Shown: positions 36,452 to 44,524 of the stretch, piece by piece
How positions within the stretch are numbered: position 1 is the first letter of the stretch
How the letters are laid out: each line of letters begins with the position of its first letter
Assembly (NCBI GenBank): GCA_024234955.1
Contig: JACKNK010000003.1
Location: 62,001-126,000, forward strand
Direction: 5' to 3'
DNA from: Gammaproteobacteria bacterium
GTDB lineage: Bacteria; Pseudomonadota; Gammaproteobacteria; JACKNK01
Length of the DNA: 64,000 nt
Made by a program: the position numbers and the translations under genes
Notes under the pieces: generated by a model
What the model was told of the DNA's origin: nothing
The model's input: the letters and a program-made list of their open reading frames with translations, nothing else
The model's database searches: none

Positions 36452-37294
36452 ATGATTCCGATGACCGACTCGATTACCCAGCGCTTGATCCGCCCCCTCA
36501 CCCTGCTTGTTGCCTCTGGGTTGTTGCTCGGCGCCGCCCACATCAAGGCGGAAGAGTCCGAGGCGCGCTGGTACCGCGTTGAAGTGGTGATTTTCGAGAA
36601 CCGCGACCTGAGCGATGCCCGATCGGAAATGTGGCCAGCCAATCCGGGCCTCCCGGACCTGACGGCGGCGGAAGATCTGAGTGGTCCGCCACGCGGCATG
36701 TCCGTCACCTATTCGAACCGGCTGGAGCTCGGCGGCGCGAAACAGCAACTGGCACGATCCGGGCGTTACGACCCAATCATGCACTTTGCCTGGACGCAAC
36801 GAGGTCTGGACCAACGCCACGCCATCCCGATCCGGATTCAGGGGGGCGTGGTATTCCCGGAGCTGCCGATACCGAGTCTTCCCGAGGCCTCTCCCTTGAG
36901 CCCGATGACACCAACGGTAGTCGGATCAACCCCGAATCCGGGGGCCGAGGCCACCAGTTATGCCATTTCAACGACCGCACCCGTCATTCCCAAGGTATTG
37001 CATCAGCTAGACGGAACGTTAACCCTGGTTCTGGGCCGATACCTGCATTTGTATACCGATCTGATCGACCGGCGACTGATCACTCCCGACGCACTGCATT
37101 TCTCGAACGGCATGCCACCCACCTATGACAATGGCCAGGCCCTGGCCAGCTTCCGGGTGCAGTTGCATCGCAAGATGCGCAGCAAGGAACTGCATTACAT
37201 CGATCACCCGCTGCTGGGGATCCTCGTCAAGGTATTGCCGGTTGCAGTGGAACCATCGACCGAGCCGGATGCGCAGGCCGCCCCCACCACCTGA
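36452..37294 (+). CDS. CsiV-family periplasmic protein
   Basis: The start is uncertain between TTG 36413, ATG 36452 and ATG 36461; ATG 36452 gives 280 residues with a signal peptide (hydrophobic core LLVASGLLLGAAHIKA). The mature N-terminus has RWYRVEVVIFENR, the hallmark of the CsiV family, and the C-terminal part has GTLTLVLGRYLHLYTDL and a HYIDHPLLGILVKV stretch. CsiV in Vibrio binds peptidoglycan and is needed to resist D-amino acids. The mfd-csiV order is characteristic. The middle section (about 140-175) is Pro/Ser/Thr-rich and variable. Confidence 0.8.
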   Translation: MIPMTDSITQRLIRPLTLLVASGLLLGAAHIKAEESEARWYRVEVVIFENRDLSDARSEMWPANPGLPDLTAAEDLSGPPRGMSVTYSNRLELGGAKQQLARSGRYDPIMHFAWTQRGLDQRHAIPIRIQGGVVFPELPIPSLPEASPLSPMTPTVVGSTPNPGAEATSYAISTTAPVIPKVLHQLDGTLTLVLGRYLHLYTDLIDRRLITPDALHFSNGMPPTYDNGQALASFRVQLHRKMRSKELHYIDHPLLGILVKVLPVAVEPSTEPDAQAAPTT

Positions 37295-37316
37295 TCCAGG
37301 TGGCCAGGCACGCCTT

Positions 37317-37823
37317 TCAGCAACGATCGATATTGGGATGCCGCGCCTTGATCCCGGTTATCTGAGCGTCGATCGCACGCAAATCTGAATCATCGCCGTG
37401 GCGTGCCTTGTATAGCGCATCGAGCTGATCGCCGACGCTCGGATATTCTGCCAATCTCGCCTCACGATAGCCGTGGTCGGACCACTCGTCGCGATGCCCT
37501 TCGACGATATCGGCGAGTTCCCGAGGACTGGGCTGAGGCGCATCCAGATACCAGGCCGAGATATACGGTCCGTGGCCATCATCGACGATCTGGAAGTGCT
37601 CCCCGGCGATCGCCCCCGGGTGCAGATGATGGATCGCCGCACACATCTCACGGGCCGCACGGCTGTGCAGCGACGGCCCTGCATGAAGATCGTGCAAACG
37701 ACGCTCCAGCGCCTCCAACTGTTCGCGGGTTTCGTTCTGCTGCGACTTGTGCAGACCGAAGAACACCAGGAGCACGACCAGGAAGATGACAATGGCGCCG
37801 ATGGTGAAGTTGTCGAAATACAT
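37317..37823 (-). CDS. Membrane-anchored protein with XkdW-like C-terminal domain
   Basis: The 168-residue protein starts at ATG 37823, with GGGAG upstream. One N-terminal membrane helix (about 8-26) is followed by a short coiled-coil linker (EQLEALERRLHDLH) and a soluble domain. Its C-terminal 40 residues (EYPSVGDQLDALYKARHGDD followed by DLRAIDAQITGIKARHP) match the XkdW-type motif usually seen at the end of phage tail-fibre or tail-assembly proteins. No phage genes surround it. It may be a domesticated module. The function is unknown. Confidence 0.7.
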   Translation of the reverse strand: MYFDNFTIGAIVIFLVVLLVFFGLHKSQQNETREQLEALERRLHDLHAGPSLHSRAAREMCAAIHHLHPGAIAGEHFQIVDDGHGPYISAWYLDAPQPSPRELADIVEGHRDEWSDHGYREARLAEYPSVGDQLDALYKARHGDDSDLRAIDAQITGIKARHPNIDRC

Positions 37824-37905
37824 CCCGGACTCCCGATCTCACTGATAACTACAGAACCGTTGAATATACCGTCTTAGCCCCCGATCCGATGCCACTGGCA
37901 GGCAC

Positions 37906-37933
37906 AAAAAAACCGCCCGGAGGCGGTTTTTTT
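37906..37933. terminator. Bidirectional intrinsic terminator
   Basis: ACCGCC pairs with GGCGGT around CGGA, with seven A residues before and seven T residues after. It lies 47 bases past the cytochrome c stop on the minus strand. Confidence 0.9.
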
Positions 37934-37980
37934 GTCTGTTGGCGTGAACCCGCAAAAGGGACACGTCAGAGACGCGACCC

Positions 37981-38292
37981 TTACAGGCCGGAGTAGAACG
38001 CCGCCAGGTTGTCCATGTCGGCGTCGGACAGCGGAGCCGCCATCGGCGACATCATCGGATCCTTGCGGCTGCCATCCTTGAACGCCTTCATCTGCTTGAC
38101 CAGGTAACCGGCCTTCTGACCGGCCAGATTGGGCCACATCGGGTTGTTGCTGACACCGGCGGCGCCGTGGCAACCCGCACAGGTAGCGGCCTTGGCCTTG
38201 CCGGCAGCAGCATCACCGGCAACCGCGCCCGTGGAGAAGGTCATGGCCACAGCGATGGCAGCGGCGTTGGCGATAGCGACGAACTTCTTCAT
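37981..38292 (-). CDS. Class I c-type cytochrome (c553/c5-like)
   Basis: The 103-residue precursor has a Sec signal peptide (cleavage after about GAVA), a CAGCH haem-binding motif at about residues 38-42, and methionine-rich PMMSPMAAPLSD supplying the distal Met. It ends with the usual C-terminal helix (DADMDNLAAFYSGL). It is a small soluble periplasmic electron carrier, probably passing electrons from sulfur oxidation to a terminal oxidase or NorCB; the partner is inferred. GGAG precedes the ATG at 38292. A stretch of about 240 bases upstream has no gene. Confidence 0.93.
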   Translation of the reverse strand: MKKFVAIANAAAIAVAMTFSTGAVAGDAAAGKAKAATCAGCHGAAGVSNNPMWPNLAGQKAGYLVKQMKAFKDGSRKDPMMSPMAAPLSDADMDNLAAFYSGL

Positions 38293-38533
38293 ATTCGAAC
38301 TCCAGGTTTGTCTTGTGTTGATTTATAAGCGGTAAGTCACGCGGCCAGCCCCCTTTGCGAGGAGGCGGATCGGCAGACCGAGCGATTCTAGATGAACCGC
38401 CGCGTAACGTGCGGATTGACAAAGCAATTCCTCTGCCATCCTTAAAGCCACGTCATTATGCGCTTGGTGTGCGTGAGATTTCCGTAAAAGCGTTGCGTCT
38501 TGCATCCCCGACGTCGCATTCCGGCGGTAATGA

Positions 38534-39208
38534 TTATTTTCCCGCCAGATACCGTTGATCGTCGAAAGTCGCAACCCAGGCTGGCCGCATCACCACAAAG
38601 ATGGTCATTGCCATCCCGTTCAGCCAGGCCTCGCCGAGCATCAACAGCAACACCATCGGCACGAACTGATCACTGAACAAGACCCCCGCACCACTGCCCC
38701 ATACGTCTGCCGAAGCCAACACCCCATAAGTGGTCGCTGCGGTCAACGCGAAACTGAGCGCCGCGCCCAGAAACGCGGCAACGAAGATATAGACAAAAAA
38801 ATGATGCGGCAGATGGCGTTCGCTGAATCGCCAGAATCGGTCTGCAAACCAAACCGGCAGAAAGGCGTTGAGCAACGCATTCACGCCAAATGTCGGCCAG
38901 TCGACGGCCCCAGAAACCGCCATGCCCAGTAGCGCCAAGGTCAAACCCAACGCCGCCAGGCGCCGTCCGAAGGTCAGTGTGAAAGTGGTCGCGCCAAGCA
39001 CATGTACGCGCGGATCGAGGCCGGTGCCGGCACGGATGGTCCAAAGCATCAGCAGCACCACACAGAACCCGAACAAGACATTGTGACGTTCGGGCCGACG
39101 TAACGCTTCCCAGGGTGTGAACCAAAGCGTCCACAACAACATCAGCGCAAACAGGACATTGCCGGCCCAGAGCAATCCGGGCGACAACAATTCCGGGGGG
39201 ATGAACAT
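38534..39208 (-). CDS. Integral membrane protein, CbiM-superfamily/COG3235-like
   Basis: The start ATG 39208 gives 224 residues; the longer frame upstream overlaps the next gene. There are six hydrophobic segments and the features of the COG3235 group: a GATTFTLTFG segment, NALLNAF, and the motif LPHHFFVYIFVAAFLGAALS. This group is distantly related to the CbiM-type components of energy-coupling-factor metal uptake systems. No ATPase partner is adjacent, so transport is only a suggestion. It is separated by 10 bases from the Spy-like gene upstream and probably shares its transcript. Confidence 0.72.
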   Translation of the reverse strand: MFIPPELLSPGLLWAGNVLFALMLLWTLWFTPWEALRRPERHNVLFGFCVVLLMLWTIRAGTGLDPRVHVLGATTFTLTFGRRLAALGLTLALLGMAVSGAVDWPTFGVNALLNAFLPVWFADRFWRFSERHLPHHFFVYIFVAAFLGAALSFALTAATTYGVLASADVWGSGAGVLFSDQFVPMVLLLMLGEAWLNGMAMTIFVVMRPAWVATFDDQRYLAGK

Positions 39209-39218
39209 GGGATGTAAC

Positions 39219-39914
39219 TTACGGCTTCGCGCCACCTTGCCCAGGCGGTGGAATCTCGGGTACTGGCGGAATGGTGATCGGCGCTCCGATCGCATCCGGC
39301 ATCGCAATCGCCGGGTTCATCCCCGGCGGCGGAATCTGCGAGATCCGTTCGCGCACTTCCGCGACCAGTTGATCCACCCGATTGGCGGCCGCAATCTGCG
39401 CCTCGATCCAACGCCGCTGGATGTCGAAATAACGTGCATAGGCCTTGCCGACCGCCTTCGGGTCACGCTTTTCCGCCTTCAGCGTATCGGTCACCGCATC
39501 ACTGGCGTCCATCAACTCACCGGTCAGCGCGTGATTGATACGACGCAGTCCTTTGTACACATCCTCAAGCTGATCGCGCTCGGTCTCGCTCATCTCCCCC
39601 GCCCAGGCCTGCACCCAGGCCGGCATCTGCGGCATCGGCGGGACCTGCGGGCCGATCATGGCGGGCGCCATCACGTCCTGCGCTGCACCTCGAATGTCGT
39701 TTCCGAAACCGGCTCCAGACGGCGCGCCCCCGCTCGCGGAGTAATAACCGCTGTTCGCCGGGCTGCCGGCGTAATAGCCCGAATCCATTGCATACAAATC
39801 CGGGGCCGGAATTTCCTCCGCTCGAAGCGGCGCAGCACTCAACAAGGCCGCCGACGCCGCAACCAGCGGAACCGACAGACCACGACGGAGATTGAACATG
39901 CGTAGGCGCATCAT
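39219..39914 (-). CDS. Secreted helical protein, distantly Spy/CpxP-like
   Basis: The ATG at 39914 is chosen for its GGGAG ribosome binding site. The longer frame to 40241 overlaps cbbR on the same strand and has a non-protein-like composition. The 231-residue product has a signal peptide (cleavage after about PLRA), a Gly/Tyr/Ser-rich segment (about 35-75), a helical core (about 95-185, SETERDQLEDVYKGLRRINH and RYFDIQRRWIEAQIAAANRV) and a Pro/Ile-rich tail. The helical core resembles Spy/CpxP-type periplasmic chaperones, but the LTxxQ motifs are not clear. The function is unknown. It sits between cbbR and a CbiM-like gene. Confidence 0.6.
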   Translation of the reverse strand: MMRLRMFNLRRGLSVPLVAASAALLSAAPLRAEEIPAPDLYAMDSGYYAGSPANSGYYSASGGAPSGAGFGNDIRGAAQDVMAPAMIGPQVPPMPQMPAWVQAWAGEMSETERDQLEDVYKGLRRINHALTGELMDASDAVTDTLKAEKRDPKAVGKAYARYFDIQRRWIEAQIAAANRVDQLVAEVRERISQIPPPGMNPAIAMPDAIGAPITIPPVPEIPPPGQGGAKP

Positions 39915-39981
39915 GAAACTCCCGAATCGATCCAAAGATGCATTTTTACACAAGCGACGATGGCTGCCACGACTCAGCCGA

Positions 39982-40956
39982 TCAGATTTCACAGCGTTGC
40001 TGACAATCCCCACACCAACTGCGATCCGGCTCCCCGTTCCGACCGCTCGCCTCCAGCAACCCACAGAAAACACCCGCCTCCTTGAGTACAAATGCTTTGA
40101 ACGCGGCGGCCAGCGGCGACAGCCGTTTCCCTTTGCGATGCACCACGTACCAGTGTCTCCGGATCGGGAAACCTTCGACATTGAGCACGCTGAGCCGTTC
40201 ACTGCCCAATTCCAGGCCGAGGGTGTGCATCGACGCGACACCCAAGCCCAAACCCGCCTCCACGGCCTGCTTGATGGCCTCGTTGGTGGACATCTCCAGC
40301 CGAGTCGACAGACTCACCCCGCATTTGTCAAACAGGTTCTCAACCGCAATGCGGGTACCGGAACCGCATTCACGGACCACAAAGGTCTCGCCATCCAGTT
40401 CTTTTAAAGGAATGGACTGGCGGGCCGCCAACGGGTGTCCCTTCGGCGCGATCATCACCAAGGGATTGGCCATGAACGCAGACTCATCCAGGTCGGCGTC
40501 CTTGGGCGGACGCCCCATGATCACCAGGTCCCTCTCATTGTTCTCCAGTTGACGCAACAGGGTCTCCCGGTTGGTGACATCCAGACTGAAACTAACGCCT
40601 TCCATGTCTTCAACGAACCGAGCCAACAGGCGGGCGGCGAAGTTGTTTGCGGTGCTGGCAACACCCACGCTCAAACGACCGCGACGCAATCCTTTGAGAT
40701 CCTCCAGAACAGCTTCCGCTTCGCCCAGTTGCTGACGGATGATGCGTGCATATCGATGCAGTTCCGATCCCGCCACGGTCAGGTAAATACGTTTCCCCAG
40801 CTGCTCGAACAACGGGATGCCCGTGCTTTCTTCCAATTGCTTGATCTGCATCGAAACAGCGGGCTGACTCAGGTGTAACTCCTCAGCGGCGCGGGTATAA
40901 CTGAGGTGTCGCGCGACGGCATCGAAGACATCCAGTTGACGCAAGGTTACATGCAT
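39982..40956 (-). CDS. cbbR: LysR-type regulator of the Calvin cycle operon
   Basis: The 324-residue LysR-family protein has a winged helix-turn-helix (LRQLDVFDAVARHLSYTRAA and LSQPAVSMQIKQLE) at the N-terminus and a periplasmic-binding-like effector domain (about 90-300). Divergent placement from cbbL is the classical cbbR arrangement, and the N-terminal sequence is typical of CbbR. It would activate cbbLS transcription in response to metabolites that signal the cellular redox and carbon state. The shared 171-base region contains a dyad at 40977-40993 suitable as its binding site. The C-terminal extension with CGDCQQRC is unusual in having three closely spaced cysteines. Confidence 0.92.
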   Translation of the reverse strand: MHVTLRQLDVFDAVARHLSYTRAAEELHLSQPAVSMQIKQLEESTGIPLFEQLGKRIYLTVAGSELHRYARIIRQQLGEAEAVLEDLKGLRRGRLSVGVASTANNFAARLLARFVEDMEGVSFSLDVTNRETLLRQLENNERDLVIMGRPPKDADLDESAFMANPLVMIAPKGHPLAARQSIPLKELDGETFVVRECGSGTRIAVENLFDKCGVSLSTRLEMSTNEAIKQAVEAGLGLGVASMHTLGLELGSERLSVLNVEGFPIRRHWYVVHRKGKRLSPLAAAFKAFVLKEAGVFCGLLEASGRNGEPDRSWCGDCQQRCEI

Positions 40957-40976
40957 AGGTCACTCATAAGTTATTA

Positions 40977-40993
40977 CTGATCATTATGATCAG
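40977..40993. promoter_or_regulatory. Probable CbbR operator (17-bp perfect palindrome)
   Basis: CTGATCATTATGATCAG is a perfect dyad 16 bases upstream of the cbbR start and about 40-50 bases upstream of the cbbL -10 box. It contains the T-N11-A spacing typical of LysR regulators. Confidence 0.65.
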
Positions 40994-41003
40994 AAAACGC
41001 TAG

Positions 41004-41031
41004 TGTACTTTATATAACCCCTATCTATAAT
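41004..41031 (+). promoter_or_regulatory. cbbL promoter
   Basis: A consensus -10 (TATAAT, 41026-41031) lies about 97 bases before cbbL. The -35 region (TGTACT, 41004-41009) is poor, as expected for an activator-dependent promoter with CbbR bound just upstream. Confidence 0.55.
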
Positions 41032-41127
41032 CCTCCCCGCTCACATTCGGACCGCCATCCGGATTGACCGACTCTCAACACGCAGGGGCACGATCGCCCC
41101 GCTTCAAACGTAGAGGAAAACCAAGCC

Positions 41128-42546
41128 ATGGCAAAGACTTACAACGCGGGCGTTAAAGAGTACCGCGAGACTTACTGGATGCCGGACTACACCCCGGTCG
41201 AAACCGACATCCTGGCCTGCTTCAAGATCACCCCGCAGCCGGGCGTGCCCCGTGAAGAAGTCGCGGCCGCCGTTGCCGCCGAGTCCTCCACCGGCACCTG
41301 GACCACCGTGTGGACCGACCTGCTGACCGATCTGGATTACTACAAGGGCCGCGCCTACGCCATCGAAGACGTGCCGGGTGATGACACCTGCTTCTACGCC
41401 TTCGTCGCCTACCCGATCGATCTGTTCGAAGAAGGTTCCGTCGTCAACGTGCTGACCTCGCTGGTCGGCAACGTGTTCGGCTTCAAGGCGCTGCGCGCGC
41501 TGCGTCTGGAAGACATCCGCTTCCCGGTCGCCTACGTCATGACCTGTAACGGTCCGCCGCAGGGCATCCAGGTCGAGCGCGACATCATGAACAAGTACGG
41601 TCGTCCGCTGCTCGGCTGCACCATCAAGCCGAAGCTCGGCCTGTCCGCGAAGAACTACGGTCGCGCCTGCTACGAAGGCCTGCGTGGCGGTCTGGACTTC
41701 ACCAAGGACGACGAGAACGTCAACTCCCAGCCGTTCATGCGCTGGCGTCATCGCTTCGACTTCGTCATGGAAGCCATCCTGAAGGCCGAAGCCGAAACCG
41801 GCGAGCGTAAAGGTCACTACCTGAACGTCACTGCGCCGACCGCTGACGAGATGATGCGTCGCGCCGAGTACGCCAAAGAGATCGGCGCGCCGATCATCAT
41901 GCACGACTACCTGACCGGCGGTCTGTCTGCCAACACCCAGCTGGCCAAGTGGTGTCAGGACAACGGCATGTTGCTGCACATCCACCGCGCCATGCACGCC
42001 GTGCTCGATCGCAACCCGCACCACGGTATCCACTTCCGCGTGCTGACCAAGATCCTGCGTCTGTCCGGCGGCGATCACCTCCACTCCGGCACCGTCGTCG
42101 GCAAGCTGGAAGGCGACCGTGACGCGACCCTGGGCTGGATCGACCTGATGCGCGACTCCTTCATCAAGGAAGACCGTAGCCGGGGTATCTTCTTCGATCA
42201 GGATTGGGGCTCCATGCCGGGCGTCATTCCGGTTGCCTCCGGTGGTATCCACGTCTGGCACATGCCGGCCCTGGTCAACATCTTCGGTGACGACTCCGTG
42301 CTGCAGTTCGGTGGCGGCACCCTCGGCCATCCGTGGGGCAACGCCGCTGGCGCCGCCGCCAACCGCGTCGCCGTCGAAGCCTGCGTCGAGGCCCGTAACC
42401 AGGGTCGCGAGCTGGAGAAGGAAGGCAAGGACATCCTCACCAACGCCGCCAAGTCCAGCCCGGAACTGAAGGCCGCGATGGAGACCTGGAAAGAGATCAA
42501 GTTCGAATTCGACACCGTCGACAAGCTGGACGTTTCCCACAAGTAA
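41128..42546 (+). CDS. cbbL: RuBisCO large subunit, form IA
   Basis: The 472-residue protein fixes CO2 onto ribulose 1,5-bisphosphate. Loop and catalytic elements are present: GGLDFTKDDE with the carbamylated Lys and the Asp/Glu metal ligands, TIKPKLGLSAKN, HIHRAMHAV and SGGDHLHSGTVVGKLEG containing loop 6. The N-terminal sequence with ETYWMPDYTP is of form I green-like type. The gene is followed by cbbS and then cbbQ and cbbO, and no carboxysome shell genes are present, so it belongs to the free, cbbQO-linked IAq group rather than the carboxysomal IAc. GAGGAAAA stands upstream of the ATG. The 478-residue minus-strand frame opposite is a shadow. Confidence 0.98.
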   Translation: MAKTYNAGVKEYRETYWMPDYTPVETDILACFKITPQPGVPREEVAAAVAAESSTGTWTTVWTDLLTDLDYYKGRAYAIEDVPGDDTCFYAFVAYPIDLFEEGSVVNVLTSLVGNVFGFKALRALRLEDIRFPVAYVMTCNGPPQGIQVERDIMNKYGRPLLGCTIKPKLGLSAKNYGRACYEGLRGGLDFTKDDENVNSQPFMRWRHRFDFVMEAILKAEAETGERKGHYLNVTAPTADEMMRRAEYAKEIGAPIIMHDYLTGGLSANTQLAKWCQDNGMLLHIHRAMHAVLDRNPHHGIHFRVLTKILRLSGGDHLHSGTVVGKLEGDRDATLGWIDLMRDSFIKEDRSRGIFFDQDWGSMPGVIPVASGGIHVWHMPALVNIFGDDSVLQFGGGTLGHPWGNAAGAAANRVAVEACVEARNQGRELEKEGKDILTNAAKSSPELKAAMETWKEIKFEFDTVDKLDVSHK

Positions 42547-42635
42547 CGCCCAGCCGGTTGCGTCCCGGCTCTTGCAGCCGGGTTCGCACCCGGTCGATCA
42601 GTCCAATTTCGAAATCCATATCGGAGAAAATACCC

Positions 42636-42992
42636 ATGAGTGATATGCAGGATTACGCTTCCAGCCTGGAAGATGTGAACAGCCGCAAGTTCGAGACCTT
42701 CTCCTACCTGCCGTCCATGAACAGCGATCAGATCCGTAAGCAGATCGAATACATCGTCTCCAAGGGCTGGAACCCCGGCATCGAGCACACCGAGCCGGCC
42801 AATGCCTTCCAGAACTACTGGTACATGTGGAAGCTGCCGATGTTCGGCGAGACCGACGTCGACGCGATCCTCGCCGAGTGCGAGGCGTGCCATAACGCCC
42901 ATCCGAAGAACCACGTTCGTCTGCTGGGCTTCGATAACTATGCGCAGTCTGCGGGCGCGTCCATGGTTATCTATCGCGGTCAGGCAGTCTGA
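42636..42992 (+). CDS. cbbS: RuBisCO small subunit
   Basis: The 118-residue small subunit starts at ATG 42636, with CGGAGA upstream. The sequence FETFSYLPSMNSDQIRKQIE and NYWYMWKLPMFGE are typical of form I small subunits. It completes the hexadecameric L8S8 enzyme with CbbL. The 89-base spacer from cbbL contains no terminator, so the two are co-transcribed. A strong hairpin follows about 50 bases downstream. Confidence 0.97.
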   Translation: MSDMQDYASSLEDVNSRKFETFSYLPSMNSDQIRKQIEYIVSKGWNPGIEHTEPANAFQNYWYMWKLPMFGETDVDAILAECEACHNAHPKNHVRLLGFDNYAQSAGASMVIYRGQAV

Positions 42993-43042
42993 GCCTTCGG
43001 GTAAAGACTGATAACCCGTTTCGGCGGGTCCCGCTGTAAAGG

Positions 43043-43078
43043 AAGCCCCTGCTCCGCCCTGCGGGGCGGGGGCTTTTT
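43043..43078 (+). terminator. Terminator or attenuator between cbbS and cbbQ
   Basis: A GC-rich hairpin (AAGCCCC...CCGCCC pairing with GGGGCGG...GGGCTT) is followed by five T residues. It would limit read-through from cbbLS into cbbQ-yqhA-cbbO. Confidence 0.82.
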
Positions 43079-43185
43079 CGTTCGAGTTCTTTGTTTTGGG
43101 TTTTGCGTTCCGACGCCGAATTTATGGCCTTGAGAACCCACAACCAAGCACTCAAACCTCCACGTCCAAGTCAGGAGTGAATCCA

Positions 43186-44004
43186 ATGAGCGACGCCGCT
43201 ACCGATTTCGATCGCGACCAGTATCTGATCAGCAACGAGCCCTACTACCGCCCCGTTCACAACGAGGTGGGCATGTATGAAGCGGCCTACGCCGCGCGCA
43301 TGCCGGTGATGCTCAAAGGCCCGACCGGTTGCGGCAAGTCCCGCTTCGTGGAATACATGGCCTGGAAACTCGGCAAGCCGCTGATCACCGTCGCCTGTAA
43401 CGAAGACATGACCGCCTCAGATCTGGTCGGTCGCTTCCTGCTCGACATCAACGGCACCAAGTGGCAGGACGGCCCGCTGACCGTCGCCGCGCGCATCGGC
43501 GCGATCTGCTACCTCGACGAGGTCGTTGAAGCCCGTCAGGACACCACCGTGGTCATCCACCCGCTGACCGACCACCGTCGCGAACTGCCGCTGGAAAAGA
43601 AAGGCGAGCTGGTGCATGCACACTCGGACTTCCAGATCGTGATCTCCTACAACCCCGGCTACCAGTCGCTGATGAAGGACTTGAAGCAGTCCACCAAGCA
43701 GCGTTTCGGCGGCATGGACTTCGATTACCCGAGTACCGAGATCGAAACCGAGATCGTTGCCCACGAAGGCGGTGTCGATCGCGCCGTTGCGGAAAAGCTG
43801 GTGCAGGTCGCACAGCGTTCGCGCAACCTCAAGGGTCACGGCCTCGATGAAGGCATGTCCACCCGTCTGCTGGTGTACGCCGCGCAGCTGATCGGCAAGG
43901 GCATCGACCCGATGGGGGCTTGCCAGATGGCCCTGGTCACCCCGCTGACCGACGATCCGGACATGCGCGACACCCTGACCGCTGCGGTCAACACTTATTT
44001 CTAA
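43186..44004 (+). CDS. cbbQ: RuBisCO activation AAA+ ATPase CbbQ
   Basis: The 272-residue MoxR-type AAA+ protein starts at ATG 43186, with CAGGAGTG upstream. Walker A is GPTGCGKSR, and Walker B appears as AICYLDEVVEA. The motif YNPGYQS and the C-terminal SRNLKGHGLDEG segment are present. CbbQ forms hexameric rings that, with CbbO, remodel and reactivate inhibited RuBisCO. The gene is 18 bases before the YqhA-like gene and lies in the same operon as cbbO. Confidence 0.95.
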   Translation: MSDAATDFDRDQYLISNEPYYRPVHNEVGMYEAAYAARMPVMLKGPTGCGKSRFVEYMAWKLGKPLITVACNEDMTASDLVGRFLLDINGTKWQDGPLTVAARIGAICYLDEVVEARQDTTVVIHPLTDHRRELPLEKKGELVHAHSDFQIVISYNPGYQSLMKDLKQSTKQRFGGMDFDYPSTEIETEIVAHEGGVDRAVAEKLVQVAQRSRNLKGHGLDEGMSTRLLVYAAQLIGKGIDPMGACQMALVTPLTDDPDMRDTLTAAVNTYF

Positions 44005-44022
44005 GCCATCCGGACGCCACTC

Positions 44023-44511
44023 ATGGAAAGCAAGCTCGAAAATCTGCTCTATGCCAGCCGCTGGTTGCTCGCGCCGATCTACTTCGGGCTCAGCCTTGCG
44101 CTGCTTGCGATCGCGGTGATGTTTTTCCGCGAAGTCGCCCACATCGTCCCGCTCCTGTTTGAAATGAAGGAAGCGGACCTGGTGTTGGTGGTGCTCAGTC
44201 TGGTCGATCTGGCCCTGGTTGGCGGTCTGCTGGTCATGGTCATGCTCAGCGGTTACGAGAACTTCGTGTCGCAGATCGATCTGGACGACGGCAAGGAGAA
44301 GCTCAGCTGGCTGGGCAAACTGGACTCCGGCTCGCTCAAGCAGAAGGTAGCGGCTTCCATCGTGGCGATCTCTTCGATCCACCTCCTCAAGGCCTTCATG
44401 AACGCGCAGCACATCGATAACGACAAGTTGATGTGGTACGTGCTGATTCATCTGACCTTCGTGGTCTCGGCTGCGGCGATGGCCCTGGTGGATCGTCTGA
44501 ACCAGCATTAA
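44023..44511 (+). CDS. YqhA-like (UPF0114/TIGR00645) membrane protein
   Basis: The 162-residue protein has four predicted membrane segments and the family features YASRWLLAPIYFGLSL at the N-terminus and GLLVMVMLSGYENFVS, near residue 70. It is UPF0114, whose function is unproven. It lies between cbbQ and cbbO with 18- and 13-base spacers, so it is made in the same mRNA as the RuBisCO activase. That placement hints at a membrane role in carbon supply or enzyme localisation, but this is inference only. E. coli YqhA is of similar length (164). Confidence 0.88.
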   Translation: MESKLENLLYASRWLLAPIYFGLSLALLAIAVMFFREVAHIVPLLFEMKEADLVLVVLSLVDLALVGGLLVMVMLSGYENFVSQIDLDDGKEKLSWLGKLDSGSLKQKVAASIVAISSIHLLKAFMNAQHIDNDKLMWYVLIHLTFVVSAAAMALVDRLNQH

Positions 44512-44524
44512 GGAGCGCCGTCCC

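Noticed and set aside
39915..40241. N-terminal extension of the Spy-like protein overlapping cbbR
   Set aside because: The extension runs through the cbbR C-terminal coding region in another frame and has shadow-like composition; a good ribosome binding site marks ATG 39914.
41104..42540. 478-codon open frame on the minus strand opposite cbbL
   Set aside because: Antisense shadow of the RuBisCO large subunit gene.
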